From positions 1 through 14,990 of the forward strand of contig CAMBHM010000008.1 of assembly GCA_945867185.1 (NCBI GenBank): a stretch of 14,990 nucleotides of DNA, given 5' to 3'. The position numbers and the translations under genes were made by a program. The notes beneath the pieces were generated by a model. That model worked only from the letters and a program-made list of their open reading frames with translations. It made no database searches and had not been told where the DNA came from. Source of the stretch: Legionella genomosp. 1. Lineage in GTDB: Bacteria; Pseudomonadota; Gammaproteobacteria; Legionellales; Legionellaceae. Positions 1-6,553 of the stretch are shown here, piece after piece; positions within the stretch are counted from its first letter, which is position 1, and each line of letters opens with the position of its first letter.

Positions 1-736
1 CTCCAATCCCCAAGCCCTGTCGTTGACCGATGGTGTAGAACATTAATCCATCATGCTGGCCAATTTTATCTCCCAAGACCGTTTGAATGGGTCCTGGCGT
101 TGCAAGCAAATATTCATTGAGAAATGATTTGAAGCGTTTCTCGCCGATAAAACAAATGCCGGTGGACTCTTTTTTTGATTGAGTTATAAAGTGTAAGTCT
201 TTAGCAATGGCCCGAATATGCGGTTTTAAGTAGTCTCCGATAGGAAATAGGACTTTAGATAAAACACTTTTATCAATTGCATGCAAAAAATACGTTTGAT
301 CTTTGTTCCGATCCTTGGCCTTGTGCAGTTCGAAGGTGTTTCCATTTTGAATGATTTTGGCATAGTGCCCAGTAGCAATATACTCTGCTCCCAGAGACAA
401 AGCATGGTTTAAAAAGGCGTCGAATTTGATTTCTTTATTGCACAAAACGTCTGGGTTAGGAGTGCGTCCCTGTTCATAATCGTTTAGAAAATGTGTAAAC
501 ACACGTTGCCAATAGTCTTCTGAGAAGTTGACGGCATGCAGGGGGATCTTCAATTGATCACAAATGGCTTGTGCGTCGTCTAGGTCTTTCGCTGCCGCGC
601 AGATCCCGTCTTTGTCATCTTGTTCCCAATTTTTCATGAACAAGCCTTCGACTTCGTGGCCCTGCTGACAAAGCAGCCAGGCTGCTACGGAGGAATCAAC
701 ACCACCGGACATGCCCACAATAATTTTGGCCATCAT
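1..736 (-). CDS. mnmA: tRNA-specific 2-thiouridylase MnmA (partial, C-terminus beyond left edge)
   Basis: MnmA adenylates U34 of the tRNAs for Lys, Glu and Gln and transfers sulfur to C2, giving s2U in the cytoplasm. My translation of the minus strand gives 245 codons with no stop before the window edge; the family is usually about 360-370 residues, so roughly a third is missing. Visible are the PP-loop SGGVDSS (residues 10-16), the first catalytic Cys in [10 protein letters not shown] (C99), the tRNA-region motif ATGHY (121-125), the second catalytic Cys in STGICFIGE (C195) and [11 protein letters not shown] at the edge. The sequence aligns closely with recalled E. coli MnmA. The start is one of two adjacent ATGs (736 or 733); no strong ribosome binding site distinguishes them. 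It is transcribed divergently from rpmF. Confidence 0.97.
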   Translation of the reverse strand, partial: MMAKIIVGMSGGVDSSVAAWLLCQQGHEVEGLFMKNWEQDDKDGICAAAKDLDDAQAICDQLKIPLHAVNFSEDYWQRVFTHFLNDYEQGRTPNPDVLCNKEIKFDAFLNHALSLGAEYIATGHYAKIIQNGNTFELHKAKDRNKDQTYFLHAIDKSVLSKVLFPIGDYLKPHIRAIAKDLHFITQSKKESTGICFIGEKRFKSFLNEYLLATPGPIQTVLGDKIGQHDGLMFYTIGQRQGLGIG

Positions 737-763
737 GACACCCACTGTGTATAAAAATTGAAT

Positions 764-792
764 ATTCTACGCTATACTACCAAGGAGTACAA
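764..792 (-). promoter_or_regulatory. candidate sigma70 promoter for mnmA
   Basis: Reading the minus strand there is TTGTAC (792-787), a 17-base spacer and TAGAAT (769-764). The -10 matches the consensus at five of six positions, the -35 at only three. Transcription would begin near 757, giving a leader of about 20 bases. The call rests on motif matching only. Confidence 0.4.
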
Positions 793-815
793 TTTAGAAG
801 AATACGAAATAACAG

Positions 816-844
816 TTGGATTACCGATAAAAAATCGGTAAAAT
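816..844 (+). promoter_or_regulatory. candidate sigma70 promoter for rpmF-plsX-fab
   Basis: TTGGAT (816-821), a spacer of exactly 17 bases and TAAAAT (839-844) give four of six and five of six consensus matches. The predicted start is near 851, so the leader to the rpmF ATG at 875 is about 24 bases, enough for the AGGAG ribosome binding site at 864-868. A perfect palindrome fills the spacer and touches both boxes. An upstream TATACT at 773-778 is an alternative -10 but lacks a -35 at suitable distance. Confidence 0.5.
821..841. repeat. perfect 8-bp inverted repeat inside the rpmF promoter, possible operator
   Basis: TTACCGAT (821-828) and ATCGGTAA (834-841) are exact reverse complements separated by AAAAA. 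The element overlaps the last base of the predicted -35 box and the first three bases of the -10 box. That position suits a repressor-binding operator better than an RNA hairpin, because it lies upstream of the predicted transcription start and would not be transcribed from this promoter. I do not recognise the motif as a FadR, FabR or FapR site. Confidence 0.55.
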
Positions 845-874
845 TCTCGGTTTGTTTGATCTTAGGAGTTTACC

Positions 875-1066
875 ATGGCAGTACAACAGAATAAAAAATC
901 ACGTTCAAAGCGTGATATGCGTCGGTCGCACGATGCACTGACCAAGCCCACGCTTTCAGTTGATGCAACCACGGGAGAAGTTCACTTGCGCCATCATATC
1001 ACACCGGATGGATATTACTGCGGTCGCAAAATCCTGAATACGGATAACGTTTACGAGCAAGAGTAA
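875..1066 (+). CDS. rpmF: 50S ribosomal protein L32
   Basis: L32 is a small basic protein of the large ribosomal subunit. The 63-residue product begins [20 protein letters not shown] and contains the conserved core [20 protein letters not shown] (residues 27-46), nearly identical to E. coli L32. It is of the zinc-free type: the CxxC pairs of zinc-binding L32 proteins are absent, although one isolated Cys occurs in YYCGRK. The C-terminus extends about six residues beyond the 57-residue E. coli protein and is acidic. The ATG has AGGAG at 864-868, six bases upstream. It is the first gene of the fatty-acid cluster, five bases before plsX. The yceD gene that commonly precedes rpmF in gammaproteobacteria is not present; mnmA is divergent instead. 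Confidence 0.97.
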   Translation: MAVQQNKKSRSKRDMRRSHDALTKPTLSVDATTGEVHLRHHITPDGYYCGRKILNTDNVYEQE

Positions 1067-1071
1067 CCTCC

Positions 1072-2112
1072 TTGAATAAACCAATCATTGCCATCGACGC
1101 GATGGGTGGGGATCATGGCCTTCGTGTCATTATCCCTGCTTGTGTCCGTGCTGTGAAAAATCATCCTGAACTAACTTTGGTATTGGTCGGTATTCAATCG
1201 CAAATCATCGCTCACTTGAAGAAACAGGGTATTTCAGAGCACCATCCCAATCGTCGTCAGTTGCAGATTGAGCATGCTTCAGAATTGGTCTCGATGGATG
1301 AGCTTCCTTCGCATGCTATGCGAAATAAAAAAGATTCTTCCATGCGTGTTGCGCTTAATTTATTGAAAGAAGGGCGTGTGGAGGCTTGTGTGAGCGCGGG
1401 TAACACAGGGGCTTTGATGGCAACGGCACGTTATGTGCTCAAAACCCTTCCTGGTATCGATAGGCCCGCTATCATTGCAGAATTGCCGACCTTCAAAGGC
1501 AGAACGCGTGTACTTGATTTGGGCGCGAATGTAGACTCTTGTGCCGAGCACTTGTTTCAATTTGCGGTCATGGGCTCTGCGTTGATTCAGGCGATTGATA
1601 AAAAACCAAGACCTAAAATTGCGTTATTAAATATCGGCGTTGAGGAAATCAAGGGGAATGATCAGGTCAAGCGGACCGCTCATATGCTTAGCGAATGTGA
1701 TCTGATGAATTATGTCGGGTATGTGGAAGGGGATCATTTTTATACAGGTGATGTGGATTTAGTAGTCTGTGATGGCTTCGTTGGCAATGCCACGTTGAAG
1801 GCCAGTGAGGGTTTGGCTAAGTTAATGTTATCTATTCTTAAAGAATCATTTACAAAAAACGTACTGACCAAATGCATCGGATTATTAGCACGTCCTGCCT
1901 TGTCTCATTTAAAAAAACGTATGGATCCTGCGCGATACAATGGGGCTACGATGTTGGGTTTGAATGGGATTGTGGTTAAAAGTCACGGTGGCGCAAACGA
2001 GCTGGCCTTTCAGTATGCGATCGAAGAAGCGATGAGACAAATCAATAGCAATGCAGTCGAGTTGGTGCGCTCTCAGATTGCTGAATTTATCAGTCAGGGG
2101 TTGTTGCTATGA
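1072..2112 (+). CDS. plsX: phosphate acyltransferase PlsX
   Basis: PlsX converts acyl-ACP and phosphate to acyl-phosphate, the donor for PlsY in the first step of phospholipid synthesis; it is a peripheral membrane enzyme. The 346 residues match the family length. Conserved blocks in order are [10 protein letters not shown] (7-16), SAGNTGAL (108-115), LDLGANVD (148-155), [10 protein letters not shown] (187-196), CDGFVGN (233-239) and a late [10 protein letters not shown]. The start must be TTG at 1072: the first in-frame ATG (1099-1101) encodes the Met of the MGGD core motif itself, and only TTG restores the expected N-terminus. The gap to rpmF is five bases, with AAGAG at 1059-1063 as a weak ribosome binding site, so coupling to rpmF translation is likely. 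Its TGA overlaps the ATG of fabH (ATGA). Confidence 0.97.
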   Translation: MNKPIIAIDAMGGDHGLRVIIPACVRAVKNHPELTLVLVGIQSQIIAHLKKQGISEHHPNRRQLQIEHASELVSMDELPSHAMRNKKDSSMRVALNLLKEGRVEACVSAGNTGALMATARYVLKTLPGIDRPAIIAELPTFKGRTRVLDLGANVDSCAEHLFQFAVMGSALIQAIDKKPRPKIALLNIGVEEIKGNDQVKRTAHMLSECDLMNYVGYVEGDHFYTGDVDLVVCDGFVGNATLKASEGLAKLMLSILKESFTKNVLTKCIGLLARPALSHLKKRMDPARYNGATMLGLNGIVVKSHGGANELAFQYAIEEAMRQINSNAVELVRSQIAEFISQGLLL

Positions 2113-3062
2113 TCCATGCGCGAATCAGTGGGACAGGTAGCTATTTGCCAAAACGACGTCTTTCTAATACTGAATTAGAAACGATGCTTGACACCACCGA
2201 TGAGTGGATCAGGTCGCGCACTGGCATCAGCAACAGACATATTGCTGTGCTTGAAGAAACCACCGCGTTCATGGCGAGTGCTGCAGCGAAGTGTGCTCTT
2301 GAGGCGTCTTCACTTGAAGCCAATGAAATCGATTTGATTTTGGTTGCAACCTGTACACCTGATTATTTTTTTCCAAGTATGGCCTGCCATGTCCAGCATG
2401 CTTTGAATAGTACCAGACCTATCCCTGCTTTTGATGTAGGGGCTGCATGCAGTGGTTTTATTTATGCGCTAGACATTGCAAAGCAATATCTGGCAACAGG
2501 TGTCATGAAGCACATCTTGGTGATAGGCAGCGAGCGGATGTCTGCTGCGGTCGATTGGTCCTCTCGAGCCACCTGTGTGTTATTTGGCGATGGGGCCGGT
2601 GCAGTGGTTTTAAGCGCAAGTGAGGAACCTGGGATCTTAGGTAGTGTGTTGCATGCCGCGTACGATAAAGACAACCTTTTAACGTATCCCAATGAGCTTG
2701 TCGATGATAAGAAGACTCTGATCGGCATGCGTGGAAATGAAGTATTCAAAATAGCTGTGACCATTCTGGGTGATGTCCTTGACGAAGTGCTTGCCGTGTC
2801 TAAGATAAAAAAATCAGACATAGATTGGTTAGTGCCACACCAAGCGAATATTCGGATTATCCAAGGTATTGCAAAAAAGGTAGCGTTGCCGATGTCCCGT
2901 GTGATCGTCACCATTGAAGATCACGGTAATACTTCTGCCGCCTCTATCCCTCTGGCGCTTGATACAGCCATTCGGCAAGAGAAAATCAAACGTGGCGAGC
3001 TCTTATTACTGGAGTCGTTCGGTGGTGGAATGACTTGGGGTGCGACTGTGGTACGCTATTAA
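2109..3062 (+). CDS. fabH: beta-ketoacyl-ACP synthase III (FabH)
   Basis: FabH starts type II fatty-acid synthesis by condensing acetyl-CoA (or another short acyl-CoA) with malonyl-ACP. The 317 residues match the E. coli length. The Cys-His-Asn triad is visible: C114 in [10 protein letters not shown]244 in [10 protein letters not shown] and N274 in DHGNTSAAS. The N-terminal [12 protein letters not shown] (29-40), the glycine loop [11 protein letters not shown] (158-168) and the C-terminal [11 protein letters not shown] are also family signatures. The start overlaps the plsX stop by four bases. The next gene is fabG after 30 bases, whereas in most gammaproteobacteria fabD lies here. FabH would therefore depend on malonyl-ACP made by a transacylase encoded elsewhere. 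Confidence 0.98.
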   Translation: MIHARISGTGSYLPKRRLSNTELETMLDTTDEWIRSRTGISNRHIAVLEETTAFMASAAAKCALEASSLEANEIDLILVATCTPDYFFPSMACHVQHALNSTRPIPAFDVGAACSGFIYALDIAKQYLATGVMKHILVIGSERMSAAVDWSSRATCVLFGDGAGAVVLSASEEPGILGSVLHAAYDKDNLLTYPNELVDDKKTLIGMRGNEVFKIAVTILGDVLDEVLAVSKIKKSDIDWLVPHQANIRIIQGIAKKVALPMSRVIVTIEDHGNTSAASIPLALDTAIRQEKIKRGELLLLESFGGGMTWGATVVRY

Positions 3063-3063
3063 A

Positions 3064-3096
3064 ATGATTTCCGTCATAAAACAGGGGACAATGTGA
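3064..3096 (+). other. 10-codon reading frame between fabH and fabG, possibly a remnant or coupling ORF
   Basis: One base after the fabH stop, an ATG opens a frame encoding [10 protein letters not shown] and ending at TGA 3094-3096. That stop overlaps the GTG start of fabG as GTGA. The arrangement resembles the 4-base overlaps elsewhere in this window and would allow a ribosome to pass from fabH to fabG. It has no ribosome binding site of its own, and the peptide shows no FabD motif such as FPGQGSQ or GHSLGE. Chance is a real alternative for a frame this short. Confidence 0.25.
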
Positions 3097-3839
3097 CCCA
3101 ACTACAGGGGAAAGTGGCGTTGGTTACTGGCGCTAGTCGTGGTATTGGCCAAGCGATTGCTTTAGCATTGGCAGAAGCGGGCGCTTATGTGATAGGTACT
3201 GCCACTAAAGAAGAAGGAGCTGTGGCTGTGAGTAGACTTCTTGCTGAGAAAAGAGTCTTAGGGGAAGGAGCTGTGCTTGAGGTGACGGATGAGGCCAGTG
3301 TGAACACTTTGATGGAGCGACTTGCATTAGAGCAACATTCCCCTGCTATTTTGGTGAATAATGCAGGGATTACGGCGGATAATTTATTATTGCGAATGGA
3401 TGATGAGGAATGGTATCGCGTTATCGAGACCAATCTGAACGCTGTATTTCGTTTGAGTCGGGCGTGTTTAAAACCCATGTTTCGTGCGCGCTGGGGTCGA
3501 ATTATTAGCATTGGTTCCGTTGTGGGCGCCAGTGGAAATTCAGGGCAAAGCAATTATACAGCAGCGAAGGCAGGTGTGGTTGGTTTTTCCAAGTCGTTAG
3601 CTCAAGAAATGGGCAGCCGAGGAATCACTGTCAATGTCGTTGCACCTGGATTTATCGATACCGACATGACAGCGTCTTTACCGGAGTTAGTCAAAGAAGA
3701 AATGTTAAAGCGGATCCCAATGAAACGCTTAGGATCTGTCAATGATGTGGCAGCTTTGGTGTCTTTTTTAGCAACCGATGCGGCAAATTATATCACGGGA
3801 GAAACCATTCATGTGAATGGTGGCATGTATATGGATTGA
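3093..3839 (+). CDS. fabG: 3-oxoacyl-ACP reductase FabG
   Basis: FabG is the NADPH-dependent ketoreductase of fatty-acid elongation, a cytoplasmic short-chain dehydrogenase/reductase. In the 248 residues the nucleotide motif TGASRGIG (12-19), NNAG (89-92) and the tetrad N114, S142, Y155, K159 (YTAAK) are all in place, and the C-terminal [12 protein letters not shown] is typical of FabG. The start is GTG at 3093, with AGGGG at 3083-3087 six bases upstream. The ATG two bases earlier is followed directly by a stop, so it cannot be the start. A long acyl-chain SDR paralogue is unlikely because both sequence and context match FabG closely. Confidence 0.98.
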   Translation: MTQLQGKVALVTGASRGIGQAIALALAEAGAYVIGTATKEEGAVAVSRLLAEKRVLGEGAVLEVTDEASVNTLMERLALEQHSPAILVNNAGITADNLLLRMDDEEWYRVIETNLNAVFRLSRACLKPMFRARWGRIISIGSVVGASGNSGQSNYTAAKAGVVGFSKSLAQEMGSRGITVNVVAPGFIDTDMTASLPELVKEEMLKRIPMKRLGSVNDVAALVSFLATDAANYITGETIHVNGGMYMD

Positions 3840-3862
3840 TAATTTTTGTTCATTTTTATAAA
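3836..3862 (+). promoter_or_regulatory. possible acpP promoter
   Basis: TTGATA (3836-3841) and TATAAA (3857-3862) are good box matches, but the 15-base spacer is short. It overlaps the end of fabG and would start a transcript just upstream of the acpP ribosome binding site. In E. coli acpP has its own promoter next to fabG, which makes the location plausible; the sequence support alone is weak. Confidence 0.3.
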
Positions 3863-3883
3863 CCTACAGAAGGAATATGTAAC

Positions 3884-4129
3884 ATGAGTACAATAGCTGA
3901 TCGAGTTCGAAAAATTGTTATCGAGCAATTAGGTGTTAAAGAAGACGAGTTGAAAAATGATGCGTCCTTTGTAGATGACTTAGGGGCCGATTCGTTAGAT
4001 ACCGTTGAGTTAGTCATGGCATTGGAAGAAGAATTTGAGACAGAAATACCTGATGAAAAAGCAGAAAAAATCACAACCATTCAGGAAGCGATTGATTATA
4101 TTGAGTCAAATTTAAACAAAGACGAATAA
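3884..4129 (+). CDS. acpP: acyl carrier protein
   Basis: ACP carries the growing acyl chain on a phosphopantetheine attached to Ser. The product is 81 residues, very acidic, with the attachment site in [10 protein letters not shown] (S37) and helix II continuing [11 protein letters not shown], as in all bacterial ACPs. I chose ATG 3884 because AGAAGGA at 3868-3874 lies nine bases upstream and the protein then begins [10 protein letters not shown] like its relatives; the reading frame stays open upstream to 3836 with no homology. It sits 44 bases after fabG and 94 before fabF. The strong start, a possible private promoter and a following hairpin would allow more AcpP than the flanking enzymes; that is an inference. 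Confidence 0.98.
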   Translation: MSTIADRVRKIVIEQLGVKEDELKNDASFVDDLGADSLDTVELVMALEEEFETEIPDEKAEKITTIQEAIDYIESNLNKDE

Positions 4130-4153
4130 AGGCCTGATTGAATACCTGTCACT

Positions 4154-4179
4154 GTCGTCCTCGTTTTGGCGAAGACGAC
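4154..4179 (+). promoter_or_regulatory. stem-loop between acpP and fabF
   Basis: GTCGTCCTCG (4154-4163) pairs with CGAAGACGAC (4170-4179), leaving one C/A mismatch and a six-base loop TTTTGG. No run of T follows, so it is not a standard intrinsic terminator. It could limit read-through or protect the 3' end of an acpP message, or be a decayed copy of a dispersed palindromic repeat. Only the pairing is observed. Confidence 0.5.
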
Positions 4180-4211
4180 AAGGAGACGAACAAGGGTATA
4201 GGCTTATCGAT

Positions 4212-4217
4212 AGGAGG
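4212..4217 (+). promoter_or_regulatory. ribosome binding site that fixes the fabF TTG start
   Basis: AGGAGG lies six bases before TTG 4224. A competing ATG at 4219 is out of frame with fabF and reaches a stop after one codon (ATG CAT TGA), so TTG is the only start here consistent with the FabF N-terminus. Confidence 0.8.
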
Positions 4218-4223
4218 TATGCA

Positions 4224-5468
4224 TTGACTAAACAACGTGTGGTAGTGACAGGGATGGGCATGCTCACTCCGGTAGGTTTGACGGTTGATGAAACTTGGAA
4301 AAATATCCTTTCAGGGGTGAGTGGGGTCGCTCCGGTGGAAGGGTTTGATACGACAGAGTACTCAACCAAAATTTGGGCCAAGGTGAAACATCCTGATTTA
4401 GAGCATCATTTGTCGCTCAAAGAAGCTCGAAAAATGGATATGTTCACACAGTATGGGATGTTAGCAGCAGATGAGGCCTGGGCCGATTCTGGCGTTATAT
4501 TGGATGAGGCGGCTTCTTATCGCGCAGGCGTTGCCGTTGCGGCAGGGATTGGTGGGATACAAACTATTACAGCCAATCAAGCCAAGCTCTTAGCCGGTGG
4601 GCCAAGACGAGTGTCCCCTTTTTTTATTCCTGCAGGCATTATTAACATGGTTGCCGGACAAATTTCAATCAAACACGGTCTAAAAGGACCGAATATTGCG
4701 GTGGTAACCGCGTGTACTACGGGCACACACAATATTGGACTTGCAGCCCGCATGATTGCCTATGGCGATGCTGATCTGATGGTCTGTGGCGGATCTGAAA
4801 TGGCGTGTACACCGCTTTGTCTTGCTGGATTTTCAGCGCTACGTTCCCTGTCTAAACGTAACGATGATCCTGAGAAAGCGTCACGCCCCTTCGATAAAGA
4901 GAGAGATGGGTTCGTGATGGGCGAGGGGGCAGGTGTACTGGTGCTTGAATCTTACGAGCGTGCAAAAGCAAGGGGGGCGCATATGTATGCGGAGCTCGTT
5001 GGTTTTGGGATGTCTGCAGATGCCTATCATATCACAGCACCGGATGAGCATGCTGATGGCGCTGCTCGAGCGATGCAAGCAGCTTTGGATGATGCAGGTA
5101 TTTCTCCTGATCAAGTGGATTATATCAATGCCCATGGTACGGCGACTTATTTAAACGACAGGAATGAAACCAAAGCGATTAAACGAGTATTTCAAGATCA
5201 TGCTTATGATTTGGCGGTCAGTTCAACCAAGTCTATGACGGGTCACTTGTTGGGTGCCGCAGGTGCTGTGGAAGCTATTTTTTGTGTCTTGGCCTTGCGC
5301 GATCAGATTGCTCCGCCTACCATTAATTTGGATCATCCGGATGAGGGGTGTGATTTGAATTTTGTCCCACATCGTCCTCAAAAGAGACACATGGATTATG
5401 CGCTCAGTAATTCACTGGGGTTTGGTGGTACGAACGGTAGCTTATTGTTTAAACGAATAATGGATTGA
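4224..5468 (+). CDS. fabF: beta-ketoacyl-ACP synthase II (FabF)
   Basis: FabF condenses malonyl-ACP with acyl-ACP during chain elongation, including C16:1 to C18:1 in E. coli. The 414 residues match the family. The Cys-His-His triad of elongating synthases is seen as C164 in VTACTTGTHN, H304 in INAHGTAT and H341 in SMTGHLLGAAGA, with the supporting K336. Other matches are RKMDMFTQYG, GGPRRVSPFF, DKERDGFVMGEGAG and the C-terminal SNSLGFGGTNGSL. The start is TTG, giving MTKQRVVVTGMGML. FabB is a less likely alternative, because the sequence follows FabF along its whole length and lies next to acpP. pabC, common between fabF and mltG in enterobacteria, is absent. Confidence 0.97.
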   Translation: MTKQRVVVTGMGMLTPVGLTVDETWKNILSGVSGVAPVEGFDTTEYSTKIWAKVKHPDLEHHLSLKEARKMDMFTQYGMLAADEAWADSGVILDEAASYRAGVAVAAGIGGIQTITANQAKLLAGGPRRVSPFFIPAGIINMVAGQISIKHGLKGPNIAVVTACTTGTHNIGLAARMIAYGDADLMVCGGSEMACTPLCLAGFSALRSLSKRNDDPEKASRPFDKERDGFVMGEGAGVLVLESYERAKARGAHMYAELVGFGMSADAYHITAPDEHADGAARAMQAALDDAGISPDQVDYINAHGTATYLNDRNETKAIKRVFQDHAYDLAVSSTKSMTGHLLGAAGAVEAIFCVLALRDQIAPPTINLDHPDEGCDLNFVPHRPQKRHMDYALSNSLGFGGTNGSLLFKRIMD

Positions 5469-5479
5469 CAGTTGATACT

Positions 5480-6472
5480 ATGAAATGGCGTATTATCACG
5501 GGGCTATTGATCTGCTGTGTTCTTCTATCAGTAGCTGTTGTGATAGGGTACCCTCTCTTTCGCTTATATAAGGTGCCGCTGATTGATAAGCGCCATGCAC
5601 CTGTTTTATTACGGCTTCCCAAAGCAACGTCTGCCTTGTCTTTTGCCCATCAGCTGAAAAGTCGTCACCTTATACCATCTGAACAAGCTTTTCTTTCACT
5701 TATCAAAATTCAAGGGGTTTCTCAGCAATTAAAAGCGGGTATTTATGAGATACAGCCTGGAGAATCCGCCGCACAGTTGTTACATCGTGTGGTCCTTGGA
5801 GAGGTACTAACATTCTTTTTTCAGATTATTCCCGGCACAACCGAAGCGGTTGTGTCGGCTCGTTTAGAGAAGGCACCTTATTTAACTTATCATGCAACCG
5901 ATTGGCTTCTGATTGGGCTTGGATACCCCAGTGCTGAAGGATTGTTACTCGCAGATACTTATATCTATGAGGCAGGGGCCTCTAGTAAAGAGGTGCTCAG
6001 CAACGCACATAAGCACTTGCAACAAACATTGGAGAACTATTGGGTCAATCGAGCGCCAGGGCTGCCTTATCAAACAGCCTATGAGATGCTGATTGCAGCT
6101 TCTATTCTTGAAAAAGAGGCCTCTATCCCTCAAGAGAAGCGTCTGATTTCTGGGGTTATTGTCAATCGATTACGAAAAAACATGCCATTACAGATGGATC
6201 CCACGGTTATATATGCATTAGGAGTGCATTATCAGGGGGTGCTGACGCGTGACGATTTACAGATTGAATCACCTTATAATACCTATCGACATCGAGGCTT
6301 GCCCCCCACCCCTATTACCATGGTTGGGAAAGAAGCCATTGATGCTGCAGCGCATCCTGAACCGACTGATTATCTGTATTTTGTTGCAACCGGAGAGGGA
6401 CGGCATCATTTTTCAGTGAACTATGATGATCAAAAAAAAGCGATTTCTCGTTATTTGGGTTCTAGGAAATAA
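5480..6472 (+). CDS. mltG: endolytic murein transglycosylase MltG (YceG)
   Basis: MltG cleaves nascent glycan strands in the periplasm, leaving 1,6-anhydroMurNAc ends and ending chain growth near the membrane synthases. From ATG 5480 the protein has 330 residues, close to E. coli (340). One N-terminal membrane segment spans about residues 4-25, followed by a LysM-like region (about 40-105: LPKATSALSFAHQL, then AGIYEIQPGES) and the catalytic YceG domain. The domain shows ASILEKEAS (with catalytic Glu candidates E211/E213), VNRLRKNMPLQMDPTVIYA and SPYNTYRHRGLPPTPI. A TTG at 5465 gives five more residues and a TTGA overlap with the fabF stop. This cluster uses TTG elsewhere and neither start has a clear ribosome binding site, so the start is uncertain. 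An A8 tract lies near the end (6432-6439). Confidence 0.95.
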   Translation: MKWRIITGLLICCVLLSVAVVIGYPLFRLYKVPLIDKRHAPVLLRLPKATSALSFAHQLKSRHLIPSEQAFLSLIKIQGVSQQLKAGIYEIQPGESAAQLLHRVVLGEVLTFFFQIIPGTTEAVVSARLEKAPYLTYHATDWLLIGLGYPSAEGLLLADTYIYEAGASSKEVLSNAHKHLQQTLENYWVNRAPGLPYQTAYEMLIAASILEKEASIPQEKRLISGVIVNRLRKNMPLQMDPTVIYALGVHYQGVLTRDDLQIESPYNTYRHRGLPPTPITMVGKEAIDAAAHPEPTDYLYFVATGEGRHHFSVNYDDQKKAISRYLGSRK

Positions 6473-6481
6473 TTGGACATT

Positions 6482-6521
6482 GGACCAAAAGACATGAAAA
6501 AAGACTCATGTTTTTTTGTCC
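6482..6521. terminator. long hairpin between mltG and tmk, possible bidirectional terminator
   Basis: Positions 6482-6497 pair with 6506-6521 over 16 positions with one mismatch (C6486/T6517), one G-T pair and an eight-base loop AAAAAGAC. The right arm contains T7 (6511-6517). The inner stem ACATGA/TCATGT followed by these T residues resembles a weak intrinsic terminator on the plus strand. The A-rich left arm gives fewer T residues (four) on the other strand. If it terminates, tmk would need its own promoter, and I find no good one in the gap. Confidence 0.45.
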
Positions 6522-6553
6522 ATGATAGTGGGTTCAAGAAATAAGGAATTAGG

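Noticed and set aside
760..767. GAATATTC palindrome in the mnmA-rpmF gap as an operator
   Set aside because: It is an 8-base AT-rich palindrome that is common by chance and partly explained by the predicted mnmA -10 box.
821..841. Inverted repeat upstream of rpmF as an intrinsic terminator or leader attenuator
   Set aside because: No T run follows, and it lies upstream of the predicted transcription start, so an operator explains its position better.
1360..1560. Small minus-strand frame inside plsX
   Set aside because: It is antisense to conserved PlsX motifs, has no plausible start signal and shows no protein similarity.
2462..2914. 150-codon open frame on the minus strand inside fabH
   Set aside because: It lies entirely antisense to a fully conserved FabH with intact catalytic residues; the translation is Ser/Thr/Ile-rich with no family resemblance and there is no ribosome binding site logic.
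4141..4223. CRISPR repeat or small RNA gene between acpP and fabF
   Set aside because: There is a single stem-loop with no repeat copies in the window and no promoter-plus-terminator pair.
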